A DNA stretch of 64,000 nucleotides from Oceanobacillus neutriphilus (GTDB taxonomy: Bacteria > Bacillota > Bacilli > Bacillales > Amphibacillaceae). Made by a program: the position numbers and the translations under genes. This document shows positions 37,201-43,025 of this stretch, piece by piece. The notes beneath the pieces are model-generated. The model did no database searches. It saw nothing but the letters and a program-made list of their open reading frames with translations, and was not told where the DNA came from. Positions within the stretch are counted from its first letter, which is position 1. Every line of letters starts with the position of its first letter. Location: contig NZ_BMLW01000001.1 of assembly GCF_014645515.1 (NCBI RefSeq), positions 620,001 through 684,000 on the forward strand. Direction: 5' to 3'.

Positions 37201-37635
37201 ACTGACTGCATCTCCCCAGGCAGCAATCGATTCTGTCGCTTTACCTACATCCATATTTGACATTACAAATCCCTGTACGGCATTTGTAGCAGTGTCAATC
37301 CCATATGTTGTACCACTAACAATTTTTTTCGTGCTATCTAATGCAGTATTAGCCTTCTCAGCACTTCCAGTTATGGCTGTGATCGTTCGTTCAAATTGCT
37401 CCATCGTGGCTATTTCATCAAAAGCTGTATTCACTGAATCCTTCAGCATATCAAATACGCCTGTTTTTTTAGCAATGTCAGAAACAGATTTAGCGATTTT
37501 ACCTATGCTGAGATTTGCCTTCTCCCCGCTTTTATCTAATTCACCCATTTTATTATTGATATTGTCTAAACCATGAACAGCCTGCCCATCATTTAATATA
37601 ATATTTATAACTACTTTTCCTTCACCATCAGCCAT
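34258..37635 (-). CDS. Tail tape measure protein
   Basis: 1125 residues. The N-terminal 300 residues carry the tape-measure signature (FERTITAITGSAEKA, YGIDTATNAVQGFVM, NQLTEAGIPAMRIYADATG). A membrane-like segment follows near 330, then a mixed region. Residues 570-920 are 16 tandem 22-residue hydrophobic repeats, then a C-terminal TMP/phage-like region (DIYNAAKNIIGEGINGVK, IRDFLPFSPAKEGPL). The protein sets tail length and may enter the target membrane. It begins at ATG 37635 after GGGGGTGA. The length predicts a tail of roughly 150-170 nm using the usual 1.5 angstrom per residue rule (inference). Confidence 0.93.
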   Translation of the reverse strand: MADGEGKVVINIILNDGQAVHGLDNINNKMGELDKSGEKANLSIGKIAKSVSDIAKKTGVFDMLKDSVNTAFDEIATMEQFERTITAITGSAEKANTALDSTKKIVSGTTYGIDTATNAVQGFVMSNMDVGKATESIAAWGDAVSHYGDGSNEAFTAVTESLAQMVDGGKVQMETMNQLTEAGIPAMRIYADATGQSVEEVANQMQQGEISADSFMDVMNSALKDGTESFGAIDGAAKDAGSSWTNSIDNMKSATVRGITAIIGSIDSMLESAGLPKMQELITAFGPLAVTVFQQVAASSLTLEGTLNTLKKGMEGLGNAVKSVWGVIASHPIIAIISAVVALAAVIIYLWKTNENFRNFFINAWESIKNAVMNFGPGLKMLGSQIVDVSKKMYDASLDAFSTSVQWLGSVAETTGETFSNLAGRTQELIAGMAAGSIDGFNAAMEWLGNTARTVGEFFTELRERINIGAVLAAVIGPLTTIATAFFGLASPIGWVIKGFALLAAQTSLFSDILAVFKGDMSIGEMVNNFAADLSNLITNLAENAVIFIEKGTEMIVGFIDALATNLPELINTGVEVITNLITGLVSALPLLIETWLQLFTTLLEVVVTIIPLILEIGITIITTLIEAIVVALPLLIETWLQLFTTLLEVVVTVIPLILEMGITIITTLIEAIVTALPMLIETYLTIIMTLIDTITTVLPLVIEVFLLLLMTIVTTLIENLPLIIEAGIQILTALIDGIIILIPALIEAAITIIMALVEAVITNLPVILDAGMQILTALINGIIQVLPQLIEAGLNIILALVQAIIGLLPELLNAGIQILFALIDGIISIVPQLIDAGIQLLLELVSAFIGLLPELINAGIQILMALIQGIISIVPQLLSAGMQLILQLAGAIIQLLPQLLNAGVQLITALIGGITQMISNVVSAGWGLVTDLAGGIIDKGKDIYNAAKNIIGEGINGVKEKATDFFNAGKNIVGSIADGIKENVEKVKSAIGNVVQKIRDFLPFSPAKEGPLKDIMYPGITNSLAKNIKRGSGKPLKEMRSLTEDLADEMNPEITNRLRGTSMSLGRVSTQLNTTSGALGNENNNTRTYSPNINNYFTPAESTPSESARKQRQQQQRLAMEMGF
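34881..35934 (-). repeat. 16 tandem 66-bp units inside the tape measure gene
   Basis: Each unit encodes 22 residues that begin with (L/I/V)P and continue with a hydrophobic amphipathic helix, e.g. LPQLIEAGLNIILALVQAI. Units 2-3 and 4-5 are nearly identical over 132 bp, so the array grew at least once by duplication of a two-unit block. Confidence 0.9.
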
Positions 37636-37690
37636 TTACATACTTCACCCCCATGCTTTAAATTTTTCAGCACAGGGGCTCAAGGGCTCT

Positions 37691-37807
37691 CTAACGGTCA
37701 TTTACTGTATTAACCGTTGCGCATCTCGGGCATTTTATTTCAGCAATGCCCTTTATTTTCCCAATTAATTTATTACATTTTTTACATCTTATTTCTTTTA
37801 GCTTCAA
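37691..37807 (-). CDS. Com-like zinc-ribbon protein
   Basis: A 38-residue frame from TTG 37807 with GGCGGTG upstream. It has two CxxC pairs, CKKC and CPRC, separated by 17 residues, and the family pattern KEIRCKKCNKLIGKIKG, which matches Mu Com and related small zinc fingers. Mu Com binds mRNA to permit translation of mom. Here it lies between Gp15 and the tape measure gene with no mom-like gene in sight, so it may act as a translational regulator of tail genes (inference). Confidence 0.75.
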   Translation of the reverse strand: MKLKEIRCKKCNKLIGKIKGIAEIKCPRCATVNTVNDR

Positions 37808-37830
37808 TTCCACACCGCCTTTAGAAGGCA

Positions 37831-38400
37831 TTATTCAGGGTTTAACTTATAAGCTTTTTTTGCTTCTTCCACTTGTTTACGATGTTTTGCCGCTCCTTTA
37901 CCCGATGGTAATTCCATCGTACGGATTTCGATTACTTCCTTAAACTTCGTATCTTGGCGCAGCCCCGCTAATAAGGCTTGAAATTTATACCAATGCAGTG
38001 TCCCTTGAGCTTCAAATAAATCAATTCCATAATCTTGATAAAAAGATGCGTAAATGTATTCTGCATCCTGTTTAATGGAATAAACCCTCTTATTGTCCTT
38101 CTCTTTATTTATTACCGGCATTGGATTACCATCAATATCAACAGCAGCATTATCTTCAGATTCCTTGCTTATTGTACTCTTAAATATTTCATAGAAGACT
38201 TCTTCCTGTTTTCCCAAATCTACATCAAGCGGTTCGCCTAGAAGCATTTCTATTCCTATTTCAATTTGTTCGACATCTGTTAATTCATTATCATTAAGCA
38301 TATCAAACAAGCGTAATACATTATCATAGGCGAGATTGATTTCATACCTTGCATCATCAATAACGACTGTATCAATAATGGGATAGGCCAGATTCAGCAT
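37831..38400 (-). CDS. Phage Gp15-family tail protein
   Basis: 189 residues of the bacteriophage Gp15 family, regularly found just upstream of the tape measure gene and taken as the second tail-assembly chaperone. Family features are INLAYDNVLRLFDMLND at the N-terminus and a C-terminal half with YASFYQDYGIDLFEAQGTLHWYKF (DLFEAQGTLHWYKF core) and FKEVIEIR. It begins 9 bases after the preceding stop and in the same frame. Confidence 0.83.
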   Translation of the reverse strand: MLNLAYPIIDTVVIDDARYEINLAYDNVLRLFDMLNDNELTDVEQIEIGIEMLLGEPLDVDLGKQEEVFYEIFKSTISKESEDNAAVDIDGNPMPVINKEKDNKRVYSIKQDAEYIYASFYQDYGIDLFEAQGTLHWYKFQALLAGLRQDTKFKEVIEIRTMELPSGKGAAKHRKQVEEAKKAYKLNPE

Positions 38401-38409
38401 AATCCACCA

Positions 38410-38811
38410 CTACTTTTTCTTTTTGACTGGTTGTTTCTTATTTTGTTGTAAATATTTCTGCGCTTTTTCCTGTGTAGAACCAGAGAAGCCTCTTTCTTTT
38501 AATTCATCTTCGAGGCCTTCAGCTAACTGTGAATAGTAGTGCATGCAGTAAACAAGCGATGGTGTTACTTTATAAATTTTATCAAAGGACCCTTCTCCTA
38601 AAATAACGTCATATCCTTTGCTTAATGCTTCCTTGACTAATTCCTGATCCTCTTCATTATTTTCGGGTGCGAGTTTTTCTAATTCTTCCTTTAACTTCGG
38701 AATTTGATCCCGAAATTTTTTAATAGCCTCATCATCCACAGGAAATTCAAAATTTAATTCTCCAATCTCAATAGGTATGACAGGTTTTTCCGTTTGAATC
38801 TTAATTGCCAT
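38410..38811 (-). CDS. Tail assembly chaperone (gpG-like)
   Basis: 133 residues with a beta-strand start (PIEIGELNFEFPVDDEAIKKF), charged helices and a lysine-rich end. This is the usual size and position of the short chaperone that coats the tape measure before tube assembly. AAAGGTGATG precedes ATG 38811. It ends with TAG, and four codons later, in the same frame, the Gp15 ATG begins, so fusion by a -1 shift as in lambda G/GT is not possible here. Confidence 0.75.
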   Translation of the reverse strand: MAIKIQTEKPVIPIEIGELNFEFPVDDEAIKKFRDQIPKLKEELEKLAPENNEEDQELVKEALSKGYDVILGEGSFDKIYKVTPSLVYCMHYYSQLAEGLEDELKERGFSGSTQEKAQKYLQQNKKQPVKKKK

Positions 38812-38841
38812 TACAGTTCATCACCTTTCTAATTTATAAGA

Positions 38842-38883
38842 TAACCTATGAATCAGTTCATCTTTTAATAGATTCATAGGTTA
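38842..38883. other. Hairpin between tail tube and chaperone genes
   Basis: TAACCTATGAATC (38842-38854) is mirrored at 38871-38883. It lies right after the frameshift-extended end of the tail tube frame and could lower read-through into the chaperone genes. Confidence 0.6.
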
Positions 38884-38915
38884 ATTTCTCTGCAAAGATA
38901 AAATAAGAGAGCGAT

Positions 38916-39024
38916 TTATTCGTCGCTCTCTTCCTCTTCTTCCGGACCATCCGATTCTTCTGGATCTTCAGGCTCGGGCTCATTCGGTTCTTCTCCCCCG
39001 CCGTTATTCGGGGGATCCTCAGGG
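38916..39024 (-). CDS. Alternative acidic C-terminus of the tail tube protein, reached by +1 frameshift
   Basis: The main tail tube frame ends with proline codon CCC directly followed by TGA (39024-39019). Slipping forward one base at CCC-U continues the frame as CCT GAG GAT and adds 34 residues rich in Glu, Asp, Pro and Gly, ending at 38916. CCC-UGA is the motif reported for programmed +1 frameshifting in Listeria phage PSA capsid and tail genes. The feature is an extension of the 39019-39495 gene, not a separate gene. Confidence 0.7.
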
Positions 39025-39495
39025 AGTAGCTGTGGTCTTTTCAGGACGGCGGTCCCAGCTGATAGAGCATTCAAATACCGCATACTCTGATGCTTCCCCA
39101 CCGGTTACTTTAGGATCCTTCACTGTAGCAACTCCGGCAAGTTCATCTCCATTAGTACGGACTTGTTTAAACATGATTTTACGACCTGATCCAGTCTCAA
39201 ATTCCAATCCGGCAATAAACTTCATTGCTTCAATCTCATCATCATACATACCTTCAAAAGCATATGTTTTCTTCACACTGATAACATCATCCTCAGGTGT
39301 ACCATCACCATCGTAAAAAGCCATATCCTCTACTTCTTCTTCCGTATCATCTGTTACGCTGGAAATCCATTTTGCCAGACGCAGCCATTCCACTTCTTCT
39401 GTACCATCCTCTGGAATAGCACCTACATAGTATTCCGTTTTCGCGTTCTTTTCACGTCCAAAAAATTGAATATTTAATTTTAGTAATTCGCTCAT
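39019..39495 (-). CDS. Major tail tube protein (TP901-1/PSA Tsh type)
   Basis: 158 residues in the unshifted form, with the N-terminal KLNIQFFGREKNAKTEYYVG and family elements WLRLAKWISS, SVKKTYAFEGMYDDEI and ISWDRR. It polymerises into the non-contractile tail tube. The start ATG overlaps the stop of the preceding gene (ATGA). A longer form, produced by a +1 shift at CCC-TGA, would expose an acidic tail on the tube surface. Confidence 0.87.
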   Translation of the reverse strand: MSELLKLNIQFFGREKNAKTEYYVGAIPEDGTEEVEWLRLAKWISSVTDDTEEEVEDMAFYDGDGTPEDDVISVKKTYAFEGMYDDEIEAMKFIAGLEFETGSGRKIMFKQVRTNGDELAGVATVKDPKVTGGEASEYAVFECSISWDRRPEKTTATP

Positions 39496-39896
39496 AATAT
39501 ATTAACCCCTTTTTTGATTGTAATTTTTGCAGTAATAGATAATTCATAAATAAAAAATCCCTGCTCATCATATAGAACTAATGCAGGGAAATCCTTTATA
39601 TGGATACTTTGAAATTTATAACTATCATTTTCACTTGGCAGATCATCTAAGCCTTCCAATTCCTTATAAATACTGGTTAAGCTCTCCAAGCACTCTTGTC
39701 GATCTTTACTTTTAGCTGTAACTTGTATGTTGAAATTTTTATCTCTTGTACCATCAAAATAAACTGTTTCATCGGCACCAGGTATAGAAGTAATTGCTAT
39801 AGAGCATTCATCATCGATTACTCCAATAACACTTCGGCTAAACAGATTCAAACTATTGATCCGACGGTTTAATTGCTGCATAAAGTCTGCTTTCAT
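39492..39896 (-). CDS. Tail terminator / minor capsid-type phage protein
   Basis: 134 residues of the phage Minor_capsid_3/tail-completion type, found just upstream of the tail tube gene in TP901-1-like phages. It has an N-terminal helix (FMQQLNRRINSLNLF), then strands including ETVYFDGTRDKNFNIQVTAKS and ALVLYDEQGFFIYELSITAKI. It would cap the end of the tube that normally joins the head. It is the first gene of the tail operon, and the upstream head genes are missing. Confidence 0.75.
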   Translation of the reverse strand: MKADFMQQLNRRINSLNLFSRSVIGVIDDECSIAITSIPGADETVYFDGTRDKNFNIQVTAKSKDRQECLESLTSIYKELEGLDDLPSENDSYKFQSIHIKDFPALVLYDEQGFFIYELSITAKITIKKGVNIL

Positions 39897-39947
39897 CAGC
39901 TCATCGTCCTTTTAGTGATTTATTCTTTGCCTCCGTTGTAAATCAAT

Positions 39948-39978
39948 TATGCAGTAATATTCAACACCTACTGCATAA
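39948..39978. other. Hairpin in the tail operon leader
   Basis: TTATGCAGTA (39948-39957) and TACTGCATAA (39969-39978) form a perfect 10-bp stem, 52 bp before the tail terminator start codon. Confidence 0.6.
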
Positions 39979-40010
39979 TACTAATCTTTAATATAATTAG
40001 GCGCTGCTTC

Positions 40011-40097
40011 TTATAAGTTACTTGCCTGCAGCTCAATTGCGTATAGATGCAACTATATCAATCCTCCTTTCCAAAAATATGTTTCGTATTTTATCAA
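40011..40097 (-). other. Two mini-cistrons with strong ribosome sites, possible gene scars
   Basis: TTG 40097 opens a 14-codon frame (MIKYETYFWKGGLI) after AAGGAGGTGA; TTG 40052 opens a 13-codon frame after AAAGGAGG. Both end quickly. They may be remains of deleted head-completion genes or leader peptides. Confidence 0.35.
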
Positions 40098-40149
40098 AAG
40101 CGGCATCACCTCCTTCAAAGTATCTGGATTATAGACAATAAAAGATAAT

Positions 40150-40175
40150 AAAAAAAGACACCCATTAATGGATGC
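40150..40175 (-). terminator. Terminator of promoter-repeat unit 1
   Basis: On the minus strand GGCATCCAT and ATGGGTGTC pair and are followed by seven T residues. It would stop transcripts from the 40226-40284 repeat after about 80-85 nt. Confidence 0.75.
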
Positions 40176-40225
40176 CTCATGTTCACCAGCTCATGTCAAA
40201 ATAATAACGCTGGTTTTTTATAAAC

Positions 40226-40284
40226 TTTTCTATACTAGCATATTAGCACCCTTCTAATGACATTATCAAGACAGCTTTACGACA
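40226..40284 (-). promoter_or_regulatory. 59-bp promoter repeat, copy 1
   Basis: Read on the minus strand: TGTC repeated at 11-bp steps, TTGATA as -35, 18 bp, TAATAT as -10, then GCTAGTATAGAAAA. Copy 1 differs from copy 2 at five positions. It is the copy nearest the tail operon. Confidence 0.7.
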
Positions 40285-40309
40285 GGTTCATTTTCTTGAG
40301 CTGTAAATC

Positions 40310-40353
40310 AAAAAAATCACAGAAATAACTGTCCTTACAGCATCCTTGTGGTT
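40310..40353 (-). terminator. Terminator-like hairpin of promoter-repeat unit 2
   Basis: AACCACA on the minus strand pairs imperfectly with TGTGATT, which runs into seven T residues. It resembles a decayed version of the unit 3 terminator. Confidence 0.5.
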
Positions 40354-40395
40354 TTGCAATAAAATCTGAACTTATCTGATTAATTGTTTATAGAT

Positions 40396-40454
40396 TTTTC
40401 TATACTAGCATACTAGCACCTTTATAATGACACTATCAAGACAACTTTACGACA
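40396..40454 (-). promoter_or_regulatory. 59-bp promoter repeat, copy 2
   Basis: Same architecture as copies 1 and 3 on the minus strand: TGTC at 11-bp steps, TTGATA, 18 bp, TAGTAT. The TGTC-like first element and the AGTATAG end are conserved. Confidence 0.7.
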
Positions 40455-40593
40455 AGATTATTTTTTGGAGCTTATGGCTGCTAAACACAACTTAGTGTTT
40501 AAAACCTGCACAAAAATAACCTTGGCCAATTACTGCACCAATCCAAATTTAATATCGGTCCAGTTTTTTAATCAGAAGCCACACTCCTCCATT

Positions 40594-40636
40594 AAAAAAC
40601 CACGGAAGCAGCTATTTTCGCAGTACTTCTGTGGTT
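40594..40636 (-). terminator. Strong terminator of promoter-repeat unit 3
   Basis: On the minus strand AACCACAGAAG and CTTCCGTGGTT form a long stem followed by TTTTTT. It lies about 40 bp downstream of promoter copy 3, predicting a short RNA of about 75-80 nt unless read through. Confidence 0.8.
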
Positions 40637-40664
40637 CCCAATGAAATCTAATTATATTGTACAT

Positions 40665-40723
40665 TTTTCTATACTATCATATTAGCATCTTCATAATGAC
40701 ACTATCAAGACAGCTTTACGACA
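40665..40723 (-). promoter_or_regulatory. 59-bp promoter repeat, copy 3
   Basis: This copy begins three bases after the stop codon of the ArpU-type regulator gene. It has the same TGTC periodicity, TTGATA and TAATAT boxes. The spacing and identity of the three copies suggest a shared activator, most simply ArpU. Confidence 0.7.
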
Positions 40724-40726
40724 GTA

Positions 40727-41251
40727 TCAGTTTGCAAAGCTTATAGCTGAGACCCCGAAAAAGATAACCGGTAAATCTTCAATCGCCTTTTTTAAATAAC
40801 GGTGTACTGTGCGTTCATCAATATTCTCTAATTCCGCAATTTGTGAGATAGTATATTTCTGCTTTGATAGATATCTTTTTTCCAGCACTTGATAATATTT
40901 TAATTCATTCTCGTTACAGGAACGCCGGTAAGCTTCCATCTTCCCCTGAATAAAGTAAACCATAGAAATTGATTTTCTTTTACTTTGTTTAATAGATTCG
41001 ATAGACTCCAGGCTAATTGTTTCTATATCTAATTCTTGAATGGACGTGTCGTTAAACTCTTCTAATTCGTCCATCAGCTCTTCGCAGTGGAGAACCAGAG
41101 CTCTATAATTTTTTAAAAGCAGCTTAATATTATGCAATCGATAATCCTGCTTGGAGATTTCACGTTTCTCCATATCTTCTTTATATGTTCTAATTGCTTG
41201 CTCGGAAACAACTTCAGTGATAAATTTTAATTGCTCATCTGTTAAATTCAT
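40727..41251 (-). CDS. ArpU-family phage late-gene transcriptional regulator
   Basis: 174 residues: acidic helical N-terminus and a C-terminal sigma-region-4-like HTH (KQKYTISQIAELENIDERTVHRYLKKAIE; core IAELENIDERTVHRYLKKA). ArpU-type proteins control late packaging and lysis genes in Gram-positive phages. The gene is the last of the early minus-strand block and is followed at once by three promoter repeats, the likely targets. The start is ATG 41251 with AAGGGGG upstream. Confidence 0.82.
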   Translation of the reverse strand: MNLTDEQLKFITEVVSEQAIRTYKEDMEKREISKQDYRLHNIKLLLKNYRALVLHCEELMDELEEFNDTSIQELDIETISLESIESIKQSKRKSISMVYFIQGKMEAYRRSCNENELKYYQVLEKRYLSKQKYTISQIAELENIDERTVHRYLKKAIEDLPVIFFGVSAISFAN

Positions 41252-41329
41252 ATCTATTTCCCCCTTAGCTGATTAATTATATTTGATAGAAGTATTAGGA
41301 ATAGAAAAACCTGACTTCTGATTATCCTT

Positions 41330-41569
41330 TTAAAACATATGCCGTCTTATATCTTCATTTATAGCTGGTGCTCTTTGCTGATTAATTTTCTTTTGGTTGA
41401 GCATTCTGAGATTTTCAAATGCATTATTAAGCTGCTCTAAAATAGTATTCTTTAGCTCCCATTGACCACATACTGTAACTTTTAAAGCTTTTTCATTGAT
41501 GCTGATGATACGATTGACTTCTTCCATGACATCATCATAATCCTCTTCCAAAAAATGATCTTTAAGCAT
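41330..41569 (-). CDS. Hypothetical small phage protein
   Basis: 79 residues, acidic helical start (FLEEDYDDVMEEVNRII), a central short strand and a basic end. GAGGGGGG lies 7 bases before ATG 41569. It lies between the Cro-like gene and the ArpU gene and is probably in the same transcript. I do not recognise a family. Confidence 0.55.
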   Translation of the reverse strand: MLKDHFLEEDYDDVMEEVNRIISINEKALKVTVCGQWELKNTILEQLNNAFENLRMLNQKKINQQRAPAINEDIRRHMF

Positions 41570-41613
41570 TTTTTAATCCCCCCTCAACATAAATATGTAT
41601 ATAGAAATTAATC

Positions 41614-41630
41614 GTTCAATTTTATTGAAC
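41614..41630. promoter_or_regulatory. Operator palindrome O1
   Basis: GTTCAATTTTATTGAAC, with perfect 7-bp arms and a 3-bp centre. It overlaps the last codons of the Cro-like gene. The same 17 bp recurs at 41861-41877. Confidence 0.7.
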
Positions 41631-41840
41631 TTTATAATTAAAAAAATATTGCGGTATCTCGCTGCTATCAATTTCGAGAAGCTCAATAGTATTCGCAATT
41701 TCATCCTGTTTCCATTCATCTTTCCCATCTAATTTTAGTGTAATTGATTTCTCTGACAGCCCTGCTGCTTTTGCAAAATTATGTTTACTTCCATACTTTT
41801 CAACAATTTTATTATATAAACTGGAGTAATTAAAATTCAT
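41622..41840 (-). CDS. Cro-like helix-turn-helix protein
   Basis: 72 residues from ATG 41840, which has GAGGAT 7 bases upstream; the frame could be extended to 41858, but that start lies against the operator and lacks a ribosome site. HTH: YGSKHNFAKAAGLSEKSITLKL with the phage-type EWKQDEI follow-on. It is divergent from the CI-like gene and flanked by identical operators, the classical Cro position of a lysogeny switch. Confidence 0.82.
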   Translation of the reverse strand: MNFNYSSLYNKIVEKYGSKHNFAKAAGLSEKSITLKLDGKDEWKQDEIANTIELLEIDSSEIPQYFFNYKVQ

Positions 41841-41860
41841 CGTATCATCCTCTTCCATTT

Positions 41861-41877
41861 GTTCAATTTTATTGAAC
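41861..41877. promoter_or_regulatory. Operator palindrome O2
   Basis: Identical 17-bp copy of O1, placed just upstream of the Cro-like gene, where a bound repressor would block its promoter or ribosome site. Confidence 0.75.
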
Positions 41878-41922
41878 TTTAGTAAATAATACCATTTACA
41901 ATACTGTTCGTCAACATAAAAA

Positions 41923-41939
41923 GTTCAAAATAGTTGAAT
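41923..41939. promoter_or_regulatory. Operator-like imperfect palindrome O3
   Basis: GTTCAAAATAGTTGAAT keeps the GTTCAA and TTGAA half sites. A further half site ATTGAAT follows at 41944. It lies in the 298-bp divergent gap between the Cro-like and CI-like genes. Confidence 0.5.
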
Positions 41940-42138
41940 CTTTTATTGAATAATGTATTTACATTGTATATACTTAAATTATTCTACCAAATCATTTTTT
42001 CTTTCTATAAGTTTGTATGACTTATAAATATATATTATTTTACATACTCATAATGCAGCTTCTCTGAGCACTTTAAATAGAATACGGTGATAACTATAGC
42101 AGCCATAAAAGGAAAAATTTATAAGGGAGATTTTATTT

Positions 42139-42522
42139 ATGAGATTAAGTACAGGAGATCGGTTAAGGCAAATCATGAAAGAAAGAAATTTAAAACAAGT
42201 AGACATACTTAACTCAACTAAAAAATACACTCATGATAATGTCAAAATATCCAAAACAGATCTCAGTCAATATGTGAATGGTAAAACAGAGCCCAGACAG
42301 GATAAATTATATATACTGGCCGAAGCCTTAAATGTAAACGAGGCCTGGCTGATGGGCTATGATACACATAAAGAACGCATTCCTGCTGATAGAAGAGAAG
42401 TAGATGAAGATCAAATCGATACTATTGCCGCACATCATGATGGAGAAGATTGGACCGAAGAAGAATTAGAAGAAATTGAGCGGTTTAAAGCTTATATACG
42501 TTCTAAAAGAAATGAGGAATAG
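42139..42522 (+). CDS. CI-like phage repressor (XRE family)
   Basis: 127 residues with an N-terminal HTH (LRQIMKERNLKQVDILN, ISKTDLSQYVNGKTEPRQDKL core DLSQYVNGKTEPRQ) and LAEALNVNEAWLMGY, followed by an acidic C-terminal helix. It lacks a peptidase domain, so release would need the adjacent ImmA-like protease rather than self-cleavage. AAGGGAGA precedes the ATG. It is divergent from the Cro-like gene. Confidence 0.87.
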   Translation: MRLSTGDRLRQIMKERNLKQVDILNSTKKYTHDNVKISKTDLSQYVNGKTEPRQDKLYILAEALNVNEAWLMGYDTHKERIPADRREVDEDQIDTIAAHHDGEDWTEEELEEIERFKAYIRSKRNEE

Positions 42523-42523
42523 T

Positions 42524-42997
42524 ATGTATGAAAAATTATTAAGTCACGCCAGTAAATATAATGTAGAGGTCTACGAGAAGTCCATGGTTAAGAATGTAAA
42601 AGGATTATATGCAGATAATATCATATGGATAAATAAAAATTATTTAAAAACCTCTGCAGACAAAGCCTCCGTTTTAGCAGAAGAATTAGGCCACTACCAT
42701 ACTACTGTCGGGGATATAATAGATCAGTCTAAGATTGCTAATCGTAAACAGGAGCTGCGCGCCAGAGCCTGGGCTTATGAAAAGACGATTCCTGTATCAA
42801 AAATTATAGAAGCACATCGGTTAAATTTGAGAAATAAATATGAATTAGCTAATTACCTGGAGGTTACTGAGGCGTTTTTAGAAGCTGCTTTGCAGAGGTA
42901 TAAGGAGAAGTACGGGCTGTCCGTTTATTATGATAATTATACTGTTTGTTTTGATCCTTTGGGGGTTATTGAGTGGTTTGATTATAGGGATTATTAA
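42524..42997 (+). CDS. ImmA/IrrE-family metallopeptidase
   Basis: 157 residues from ATG 42524 (GAGGAA upstream, one base after the repressor stop); a longer frame from 42476 lies inside the repressor gene. The active-site helix reads SVLAEELGHYHTT, with Glu in place of the first His of HExxH as often seen in phage ImmA proteins. ImmA of ICEBs1 cleaves the repressor ImmR after DNA damage signals. Here it would relieve repression of the tail cassette. Confidence 0.87.
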   Translation: MYEKLLSHASKYNVEVYEKSMVKNVKGLYADNIIWINKNYLKTSADKASVLAEELGHYHTTVGDIIDQSKIANRKQELRARAWAYEKTIPVSKIIEAHRLNLRNKYELANYLEVTEAFLEAALQRYKEKYGLSVYYDNYTVCFDPLGVIEWFDYRDY

Positions 42998-43025
42998 ATT
43001 AAAAGCTAAATAGCTGCCTAACCCA

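Noticed and set aside
38398..38811. Lambda-like -1 frameshift between chaperone and Gp15
   Set aside because: The two genes are in the same frame, separated by an in-frame TAG, so a frameshift would not fuse them.
40226..40723. Three spaced repeats, considered as a CRISPR array
   Set aside because: Only three copies of 59 bp, separated by 111 and 210 bp of unequal length, with promoter boxes inside and no cas genes.
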